This document shows positions 1 through 5,609 of a DNA stretch of 10,682 bases, in pieces. Each line of letters begins with the position of its first letter. Positions within the stretch are counted from its first letter, which is position 1. Below the pieces are notes generated by a model. It ran no database searches. It was not told the origin of the DNA and worked only from the letters and a program-made list of their open reading frames with translations. Source of the DNA: JAWLFY01 sp964462125 (lineage in GTDB: Bacteria > Planctomycetota > Planctomycetia > Pirellulales > Pirellulaceae); the NCBI GenBank assembly GCA_964462125.1, contig CAYWXT010000200.1, forward strand, positions 1 through 10,682, in the 5' to 3' direction. A program made the translations under genes and the position numbers.

Positions 1-2
1 AG

Positions 3-452
3 AACGCGGCGGGGCAGGTGGGCTCGGGCGATCACGGGTTCACAGCTCAGGAAGCGGCGGGGCAGGTAGGCTCGGACGATGCCGGGTTCAACGACTTGGG
101 GTTCAACGATTTCCTCAAACTGATGATCAACGAACTGCAGAACCAAGATCCGCTCGACCCGATGAGCAACAGCGAGATGGTCGAGCAGATCGGGATGATC
201 CGCGACATCGGTGCGACAGACCAGCTGACCAAAACACTGTCGAACTTCTCCAGCAGCCAGGAACTGGTGACGGCCAGCGGCTTGATCGGTCGCACCGTCC
301 AGGGTTTGGCGGACGACTCGACCGAGGTGAACGGGACCGTTGAGCGGGTGACGGTCGACACAGAATCGGAGAACGGGACACGTTCGGTCAAAGTTCACGT
401 CGATGGAAAGACGATGAAGGTAAACAATATTCGGGAGATTGAAACTGGCTGA
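3..452 (+). CDS. flgD: Flagellar hook capping protein FlgD (5' end outside window)
   Basis: FlgD forms the scaffold cap at the tip of the growing flagellar hook and lets exported FlgE subunits assemble; it is discarded when the hook is complete. The diagnostic N-terminal FlgD core is visible at positions 105-170: FNDFLKLMINELQNQDPLDP followed by MSNSEMVEQIGMI, matching the family pattern FLxLLxxQLxNQDPLxPMxxxExxxQ. A short C-terminal part follows (GLIGRTVQGLADDS..., ending NNIREIETG). The frame is open from the left edge, so the GTG at 18 is probably an internal Val and the real start lies upstream. The visible part is about 149 aa, short for FlgD (often about 220 aa or more), with the beta-sandwich tudor/FnIII region reduced. 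The N-terminus before the core is an in-frame Gly/Ala-rich repeat, described separately. It lies 96 nt upstream of flgE on the same strand, the usual hook-operon order. The family call is firm; the start is unknown. Confidence 0.93.
   Translation, partial: NAAGQVGSGDHGFTAQEAAGQVGSDDAGFNDLGFNDFLKLMINELQNQDPLDPMSNSEMVEQIGMIRDIGATDQLTKTLSNFSSSQELVTASGLIGRTVQGLADDSTEVNGTVERVTVDTESENGTRSVKVHVDGKTMKVNNIREIETG
6..101 (+). repeat. 48-bp in-frame tandem repeat encoding the FlgD N-terminus
   Basis: The 14-mer gcggcggggcaggt occurs at 6 and again at 54, and similarity continues beyond it (ggctcgg.cgat, then cgggttc). The period of 48 bp equals 16 codons. The translated units read AAGQVGSGDHGFTAQE and AAGQVGSDDAGFNDLG. 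The left edge of the window cuts into the array, so more copies may lie upstream. A smaller 15-bp repeat is nested at its end: gggttcaacga at 84 and again at 99, encoding GFNDLGFND. Both periods are multiples of three, so the reading frame is kept. Confidence 0.8.
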
Positions 453-548
453 GCTGCGGGAACCTTTCCGGCCTTTTCGGGCCGAGGGTACCGACGGCGC
501 GCCTCCCAGGTCTCCACACATGACTTCGCCTGAGGGAGAACGCTGCCC
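453..548 (+). promoter_or_regulatory. flgD-flgE spacer with flgE ribosome binding site
   Basis: This 96-nt spacer separates the flgD stop from the flgE ATG. A purine-rich AGGGAG at 533-538 lies 10 nt before the ATG at 549 and is a plausible Shine-Dalgarno site supporting that start. A small 5-bp hairpin (CGGCC/GGCCG with a TTTTCG loop, near 470-485) is present but has no following T-run. I see no clear promoter, which fits co-transcription of flgD and flgE. Confidence 0.5.
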
Positions 549-2984
549 ATGGGGCTCACATCCGCACTGACGACGGCTCTGACGGGACTCTCGGCATCGG
601 AGGCCCAGATCGATGTGATCGGCAACAACCTGGCCAACTCGCAGACGGTCGGGTTCAAATCGTCCGACGCGGTGTTTGGAACCCAGTTCCTGCAAACGCT
701 CTCCCTTGGCGCCGGCCCCAGTCGCGACAACGGCGGCACCAACCCGCGCCAGGTGGGTCTCGGCGTCCAGGTCGCCGAGATCGCGACCAACCACAATCAA
801 GGGACAATCGAGATCAGCAGCAGCGAGTCGGATCTCGCGATCCAGGGAGACGGCTTCTTCCAGGTCCAGGGCCAATCGGGCGAGAAGCTCTATTCCCGCA
901 ACGGGATCTTCAAACTCAATGCCGATGCCGAGCTGGTCAACGCCACTGGCCAACGTTTGCTAGGCTATGGAACCGACGAACAGTTCCGCCTGCAGGAGAC
1001 CGAACTCGTTCCACTCTCGATTCCGCTGGGCACCAAGAGTGTCGCCAAGGCGACCGAGACGGTGGACTTCGAAGGCTCGTTGACGCCTCTGGGGGAGGAG
1101 GCCACGGTGTCGGAGGTCATCGAGAGCGCGGCTCTCGGTGACGCCCAGGTTCCGCGTCCCGACGCATCCGGGATCTCGATCGGTACCGCCCCGACGACGG
1201 ATGCATCCGGGGTCGACGTCACCACCGGCGCCGGGAACCTCGACGAGGGGACCTATCAGTACCGAATGGCCCTGGTCGATTCCAGCGGCAATGAGGCGTC
1301 CCCGAGCAGCTCGATCAGCGCCACGGTGGGCGCCAATGGCAGCATTGATCTGGACGACCTGCCGGTCGATTCTCAAGGAGGCGATTATCCAACGGTCAAC
1401 GTTTACCGGACGGCTGCCGATGGCAATGAGTTTTTCCACCTCGGCAGCGCCACCGCCGGCGGCAGCTTCACCGATGACGGTTCGACGCCGCTGTCGGCCG
1501 ACCCGCTCGACGACGCCTCCCTGACGGGCAACTATACCTACCGCGTCACCTATCACCGCAGCGGCGATCCAGAAAGCCGCCCCAGTGATTTGATAGGGCC
1601 GCAGAACGTCAACAACGGGCGGATCGCCATGTCAGGCTTCCCCACGCCTCCGGAGCCACCGGCCGATGGCGGATTTCCCCCCTATGACGAAGTCCGGGTT
1701 TACCGCAATCTCGCGGGCGACCAGAACAACTTTTACCTTGTCGACACCATGGATCCGGACGACACCTTCATCGACAAAAAGAGTGACGCCGAGATCGCCG
1801 ACCTGGATAACCCGAACAACCAACTGCTCGATCTCGACGGACCCACGATCAACAGCAACACGCTGCTGACCAACGTCCTGAAGCGAGATGGGAACACCTA
1901 CCAACAGGCTTTTCAGGAAGGGACGCTCAGCTACGCCGGTCGCAAAGGGGGCCGAGCGTTGGAGGCGAAGGAGATGACGGTCACCGATACGACCACGGTG
2001 CAGGAGTTCCTCGACTTCCTCACCGTTTCCTCCGGCATCCAAACGGTGCAGATCGACTCGCAAAATCCGATCCCCACCTCGGAGAACAACATTCCGGGGG
2101 AGACGGGGGAGCTGGCACCGGGGGCGAGCCTGCAGGATGGGGCGATTCGGGTCGTCAGCAACACCGGGGAACTGAACGCGTTGGACATCGACCTGGCGGC
2201 GTTTCGGATCCGTGATGAGCTGGGCAACGTGACCACACCGAATCTCGGATTCGGGACGGTCCAGGACGCCGTCGGCCAGAGCGCCGCCAGCGACTTCATT
2301 GCCTATGACTCACTCGGCGTCCCGGTGAACGTCCGGGTCACGGCGGCCTTGGAACGCCGCACCGATGAGGAGACCGTTTATCGCTGGTACGCCGATAGCC
2401 CCGACAATCAGAGCGACGACGGAACTGGGATTGCCGTTGGCACCGGGCTGATCCAGTTCGATGGCAATGGCAACTTCATCAACTCCACCAACGAGACCAT
2501 CGGCATCGATCGCGAAGGCACCCCCAGCGTCTCGCCACTGCAATTCGAGATGGACTTCTCCCTCGTTTCCGGATTGGCGACCGAAGAAGCATCGCTAGCG
2601 GCAACCCGCCAGGACGGCAACGCACCAGGGGTGCTCAACAGCTTCGTTGTCGGCGAAGACGGGAGCCTCCGGGGCGTCTTCAGCAACGGTGTCGCACGGC
2701 CCCTCGGACAGCTGCAACTGGCCCGCTTTGCCAACCCCGCCGGCTTGGAGGCGCGGGGGGAGAACCTGTTCGCCGAAGGGATCAACACGGGCCTGCCCGT
2801 GCAAGGGGCCCCCGGGGAGAACGGGATTGGCAGCGTGCTCGGCGGAGCCCTTGAACTGAGCAACACCGACATCGGAAAAGACCTCGTCGACCTGGTCCTC
2901 GCCAGCACCCAGTACCGGGGCAACAGCCGCGTGATCACGACGTCGCAGCAGCTGATCGACGAACTGCTGAACATCCGCCGTTAA
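549..2984 (+). CDS. flgE: Flagellar hook protein FlgE, enlarged
   Basis: This is the subunit of the flagellar hook, the flexible joint between basal body and filament, exported by the flagellar type III apparatus and polymerised under the FlgD cap. Residues 1-45 carry the rod/hook N-terminal helix signature (LTTALTGLSASEAQIDVIGN, then NLANSQTVGFKSS). The FlgE/F/G segment with FFQVQG and YSRNGIFKLNADAELVNATG follows at about 95-140. A FlaE-like region starts near residue 580 (SDFIAYDSLGVPVNVRV) and includes FDGNGNF. The C-terminus has the family pattern DGSLRGVFSNG, LGQLQLARFANPAGL, and finally LSNTDIGKDLVDLV...ELLNIRR. At 811 aa it is about twice the enterobacterial FlgE (about 400 aa). Much of the excess is two repeated domains at about residues 230-425. 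The start is supported by AGGGAG 10 nt upstream and by the conserved N-terminus. The identification is secure. Confidence 0.96.
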   Translation: MGLTSALTTALTGLSASEAQIDVIGNNLANSQTVGFKSSDAVFGTQFLQTLSLGAGPSRDNGGTNPRQVGLGVQVAEIATNHNQGTIEISSSESDLAIQGDGFFQVQGQSGEKLYSRNGIFKLNADAELVNATGQRLLGYGTDEQFRLQETELVPLSIPLGTKSVAKATETVDFEGSLTPLGEEATVSEVIESAALGDAQVPRPDASGISIGTAPTTDASGVDVTTGAGNLDEGTYQYRMALVDSSGNEASPSSSISATVGANGSIDLDDLPVDSQGGDYPTVNVYRTAADGNEFFHLGSATAGGSFTDDGSTPLSADPLDDASLTGNYTYRVTYHRSGDPESRPSDLIGPQNVNNGRIAMSGFPTPPEPPADGGFPPYDEVRVYRNLAGDQNNFYLVDTMDPDDTFIDKKSDAEIADLDNPNNQLLDLDGPTINSNTLLTNVLKRDGNTYQQAFQEGTLSYAGRKGGRALEAKEMTVTDTTTVQEFLDFLTVSSGIQTVQIDSQNPIPTSENNIPGETGELAPGASLQDGAIRVVSNTGELNALDIDLAAFRIRDELGNVTTPNLGFGTVQDAVGQSAASDFIAYDSLGVPVNVRVTAALERRTDEETVYRWYADSPDNQSDDGTGIAVGTGLIQFDGNGNFINSTNETIGIDREGTPSVSPLQFEMDFSLVSGLATEEASLAATRQDGNAPGVLNSFVVGEDGSLRGVFSNGVARPLGQLQLARFANPAGLEARGENLFAEGINTGLPVQGAPGENGIGSVLGGALELSNTDIGKDLVDLVLASTQYRGNSRVITTSQQLIDELLNIRR
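1237..1823 (+). repeat. Two tandem beta-type domains inserted in FlgE
   Basis: The translated region holds two divergent copies of a roughly 95-residue unit. Copy 1 (residues about 230-322) begins GTYQYRMALVDSSGNEASPS, has VGANGSIDLDDLP, and ends with VNVYRTAADGNEFFHLGS then FTDDGS. Copy 2 (about 325-425) begins GNYTYRVTYHRSGDPESRPS, has VNNGRIAMSGFP, and ends with VRVYRNLAGDQNNFYLVDT then FIDKKSD. Shared anchors are YxYR, the PS turn, V.NG.I, VYR..A and F..L...FxD, in the same order and spacing. This suggests an immunoglobulin- or fibronectin-III-like surface domain duplicated inside the hook protein. The fold is inferred from pattern only. Confidence 0.65.
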
Positions 2985-3008
2985 CATCCGCCGTCAACAT
3001 CGTTGTTT
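2970..3008 (+). repeat. 13-bp tandem repeat across the flgE stop codon
   Basis: The unit aacatccgccgtt at 2970-2982 is followed directly by aacatccgccgtc at 2983-2995, and then by a degenerate aacatcgttgttt at 2996-3008. The flgE TAA (2982-2984) sits on the junction of copies 1 and 2. The third part runs into the stop codon of the convergent oxidoreductase gene (complement of 3007-3009). The array fills the whole 22-nt gap between the two genes, leaving no room for a normal hairpin terminator. Confidence 0.75.
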
Positions 3009-4161
3009 ACGATTCCGGCATCGCGCTGATTTCCTGCTCCAGCGGCGACGGCTCCGTTTTGGCTCTGTCGTCTCTCCCCCCGTGGTTGTCCTGCAGGTGA
3101 TCGAGGATCCGCGCGACGTGGACGTGGCAGTTCTCGAGAAATGTCTGGTAGTGGCTCGACTGCGTTCCGGCGATCGCGGTTCCGGCCACGTAGATTCCCG
3201 GCACGTTGGTTTCCATCGTTACCGGATCAAAACTTGGACAACCGCCGGGACCGACAAGTTCGACGCCCGCTTGCTGAAACAACGTCTTGTCCTGGACGTA
3301 GCCGATCAACCGCAGCACGTCGTCGGCTTCGATTTCCAACCATTCGGCCGAGCGGTCCTCGGTGGGGACGATCGGATCGTCCGCGTTCGCAGCACTCGGC
3401 TCGAGCCGCCTTAGCCAAACGCTCGCAGGATCGATGCGGGCCGGTTCGGTTTCGAAATGGGCGCGGATCCGACCGGACCGGATCAGCCCCTCAATTTCGG
3501 GGCGCAGCCAATACTTGATGCTCTCGACCGGAAGCCCCGAGCGGCGATAGCTGAGCGAGACCTCGGCCCCGGCGTGGTGCAGGCGGAGCGCTGCCTCGAT
3601 CGCGCTGTTCCGGCCGCCGACCACCAGCACACGGCGACCGAAGTAGCGATGCGGCTCGCGCAGATAGCCGTCGACGTGAGGCAGGTCCTCTCCCTCCACC
3701 CCCAATTCTCGAGGCCGGTCGGTGCCGCCGACAGCGAGCACGACGCGCTGGCAACGGATCTGGCGACGAACACCGTTGGCCTCGGTGGTGACCCGAAATC
3801 CGGAGTCGCGGGGATCGATGGCGACCGCTTTCTCATAAGTCCGGACTCGGATATCGAACTGCTTGGCAACCGACCGCAGGTAGGCCAGGTATTGCTCGCG
3901 GGTCGCCTTCGATTGATCCGGTGTTTCCAGGGGAACCCCCGCAATGGCGATCCGCTCGTTGCTGCTGAACCAGCGCGTTTGCGGGGCCCACCAATTCATT
4001 GTTTGACCGATTGGGCCGGCATCGACGATCTGAAACTCGATTCCCGCCCGCCGCAGGGCGACGGCGAGTTCGAGCCCGATAGGACCGCCGCCGACGAGCG
4101 CGACGTCGGTCTCGGTTGCTGGCGGAGGAGCGTTGGTGGGCAAGATGGATACCTGCGACAT
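3007..4161 (-). CDS. FAD-dependent pyridine-nucleotide oxidoreductase, YpdA/thioredoxin-reductase-like
   Basis: This is a 384-aa flavoprotein of the two-dinucleotide-binding-domain class, probably cytosolic, moving electrons from NAD(P)H via FAD. The FAD-binding Rossmann loop is GGGPIG (residues 24-29), followed by LELAVALRRAGI. The region SSNERIAIAGVPLETPDQSK and EQYLAYLRSVAKQF resembles the YpdA (putative bacillithiol disulfide reductase) family. A second Rossmann motif, VLVVGGRNSAIEAAL (about residue 176 on), binds NAD(P)H. The C-terminal FAD segment YVAGTAIAG is near 322-330. There is no CxxC, so it is not a classical thioredoxin reductase. In addition, the Cys that I recall in the GGGPCG loop of Firmicute YpdA is Ile28 here. 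I chose the ATG at 4161 because family similarity begins just after it. The frame stays open far upstream (an in-frame ATG at 4245), but that stretch looks non-coding. It is divergent from a secreted thioredoxin. Substrate unknown. Confidence 0.85.
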   Translation of the reverse strand: MSQVSILPTNAPPPATETDVALVGGGPIGLELAVALRRAGIEFQIVDAGPIGQTMNWWAPQTRWFSSNERIAIAGVPLETPDQSKATREQYLAYLRSVAKQFDIRVRTYEKAVAIDPRDSGFRVTTEANGVRRQIRCQRVVLAVGGTDRPRELGVEGEDLPHVDGYLREPHRYFGRRVLVVGGRNSAIEAALRLHHAGAEVSLSYRRSGLPVESIKYWLRPEIEGLIRSGRIRAHFETEPARIDPASVWLRRLEPSAANADDPIVPTEDRSAEWLEIEADDVLRLIGYVQDKTLFQQAGVELVGPGGCPSFDPVTMETNVPGIYVAGTAIAGTQSSHYQTFLENCHVHVARILDHLQDNHGGRDDRAKTEPSPLEQEISAMPES

Positions 4162-4425
4162 CGTTGGATTTGCAGTTCGATTCGGGCGTTGAAAGTACTG
4201 CCCCGGGGATATCGGCACGACAAATCGCTCAACACTTCGTACCATAGGCGGGTCAAGCGGGTCGCCGGACATATTGAAAATAGCCGATCCGGAACTCCCC
4301 CTCCCTGCCCTTCGCAGCCGCAAAGCGGGGGGAGGGCTTGCAGGAAGTGTCCCGCGGCGGGGTCGCTGCTTCGGCGCGACCGCGTTGTTCAACCTACCGA
4401 ATCTCCACCCCAGATGGGTCCCGTG
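4162..4425. promoter_or_regulatory. Divergent intergenic region between oxidoreductase and thioredoxin genes
   Basis: These 264 bp separate two divergently transcribed genes and must hold both promoters if the starts are right. Frames on both strands remain open through it, but the translations show no domain or family pattern. I see no convincing -35/-10 pair, operator palindrome or riboswitch, and no clear Shine-Dalgarno site before either start. Confidence 0.35.
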
Positions 4426-5544
4426 ATGAAACGTTTTGTATTGTTTTTTGCATGCTGTCTCGGTCTGCTCGCCGCCACGTGGCATCCCGCCGAGGCGCTC
4501 GATTCCGAACTCGGAATCGGATCCGAAGCTCCCGCCTTGGATGTGGAGCACTGGATCCAAGACGGCAACGGCTTTTTCAAACCGGTCCGCGAGTTCGAAT
4601 CGGGCAAGGTTTATGTCGTTGAATTCTGGGCCACCTGGTGTGGCCCTTGCGTGGCGAGCATGCCGCATCTGGCTCAGATGCAACAGGAGTACCGGGGGCA
4701 GGGGGTGCAGGTAATCAGCATCAGTGATGAGGCTCTTGAGGAGGTCGAAGCGTTCTTGGAGCGACCTCATCCCGAGTTGGACAAGACATTCCGGGAGGTG
4801 ACGTCGGCCTATTCCCTGACCACCGACCCCGACGGTTCCTCCCACGAAGCATTCATGGCCGCCTCCGGGCAAACCGGGATCCCGGCAGCGTTTTTGGTCG
4901 GCAAGACCGGTCAAATCGAGTGGATCGGACACCCGACAGAGCTGGATGAGCCGCTGGAGGCGGTCGTCAACGACAGCTGGGACCGAGAAGCATACCAGCG
5001 TGAGCTTGAACTTCGCCAAGAGATGGAGCGCCTTCAGCAGGAAACGATGCAGGAGGTGTCGGCGTTGATTGAACAGGAGAAGGTCGACTCCGCAATCACG
5101 CTGATCGAATCGCGGATCAGCTCTGCCCAGAACGAAGAAATCGCGACCGTCTTTCGCGACCTGCTGCATCAGGTGAAGTTCGGGACCGGGCGTCACGACG
5201 CGGAGACGCTGGCCTACTATCGCAAACGGCTGAGCGACGCCAAGGGGAACGCCTTAGCCGTGGGCCAGTTTGCGTTCATGGTCCACGGCGCGATGCAGCA
5301 GGGTGTCGATCCGGGGCCCTTGGCCGCTGAATCAATCGAAGCGCTGCAGGCCGAGGTGTCGGGCGCGGACGATCAGGTGAAGCCGATGCTGTACGTCGTT
5401 CTCGCACAACTGCATGTCGGAACCGACGACTTGCCGGCCGCCATCGCCGCCATGCAGGAGGGAGTGGATGCGTCGCAAGGACGCCAGCAGGAGCGTCTGG
5501 AAGGAATGCTCGAGGAGCTCCGCGAACGGGCATCCAACGAATGA
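4426..5544 (+). CDS. Exported TlpA-like thioredoxin with helical C-terminal extension
   Basis: This 372-aa protein has an N-terminal signal peptide (MKRFVLFFACCLGLLAATW, likely cleaved after PAEA near residue 24), so it acts outside the cytoplasmic membrane. Residues about 30-180 form an AhpC/TSA-redoxin TlpA/ResA-type thioredoxin fold. The active site WATWCGPC has the redox cysteines at 72 and 75, and the cis-proline is P153 in TGIPAAFLV. Such proteins reduce or exchange disulfides in exported proteins. After residue about 185 comes a charged helical segment (YQRELELRQEMERLQQETMQ), then Ala/Gln-rich helices that resemble degenerate TPRs, including AAIAAMQEGVDASQG near the end. This tail could bind partners, but no known domain is evident. 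The start is ATG 4426; an in-frame ATG at 4414 would add only MGPV. The stop lies within a 17-bp tandem repeat. Divergent from an NAD(P)H oxidoreductase; convergent with an ABC permease. Confidence 0.88.
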   Translation: MKRFVLFFACCLGLLAATWHPAEALDSELGIGSEAPALDVEHWIQDGNGFFKPVREFESGKVYVVEFWATWCGPCVASMPHLAQMQQEYRGQGVQVISISDEALEEVEAFLERPHPELDKTFREVTSAYSLTTDPDGSSHEAFMAASGQTGIPAAFLVGKTGQIEWIGHPTELDEPLEAVVNDSWDREAYQRELELRQEMERLQQETMQEVSALIEQEKVDSAITLIESRISSAQNEEIATVFRDLLHQVKFGTGRHDAETLAYYRKRLSDAKGNALAVGQFAFMVHGAMQQGVDPGPLAAESIEALQAEVSGADDQVKPMLYVVLAQLHVGTDDLPAAIAAMQEGVDASQGRQQERLEGMLEELRERASNE

Positions 5545-5578
5545 GGGCATCCAACGAATGAGGGCATCCAAGGAGTGA
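5528..5578 (+). repeat. 17-bp tandem repeat, three copies, across the thioredoxin stop codon
   Basis: Copies 1 and 2 are identical, gggcatccaacgaatga at 5528-5544 and 5545-5561. Copy 3 at 5562-5578 is gggcatccaaggagtga, with two changes. Copy 1 encodes the last residues of the thioredoxin and its TGA. Because 17 is not a multiple of three, the TGA of each copy (5542, 5559, 5576) falls in a different frame, so the array contains stops in all three plus-strand frames. Confidence 0.85.
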
Positions 5579-5609
5579 GGGCGCCGGCCCGTTGGCTTCG
5601 AGCGCCCTT
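5577..5609. terminator. Candidate bidirectional terminator hairpin between convergent genes
   Basis: AGGGCGC at 5578-5584 pairs perfectly with GCGCCCT at 5602-5608, and a G-T pair (5577/5609) can extend it. The loop is 17 nt and may carry a further 3-bp stem. It sits exactly between the thioredoxin stop and the permease stop, where a shared terminator is expected. Neither side has a strong T-run (plus strand continues CTTCACTCC), so intrinsic activity is uncertain. Confidence 0.4.

Noticed and set aside
470..485. Small hairpin after flgD as a terminator
   Set aside because: The stem is only 5 bp with no following T-run, and flgD-flgE are expected to be co-transcribed.
3457..4413. Long open plus-strand frame upstream of the thioredoxin gene, in frame with it
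   Set aside because: It lies antisense to the oxidoreductase, whose translation shows clear FAD and NAD(P)H motifs. The plus-strand translation has no domain pattern and would destroy the signal peptide position. It is a GC-rich shadow frame.
4246..5196. Minus-strand open frame extending the oxidoreductase upstream to 5196
   Set aside because: It is antisense to the thioredoxin gene with its WCGPC site and signal peptide. Family similarity of the oxidoreductase begins right after the ATG at 4161.
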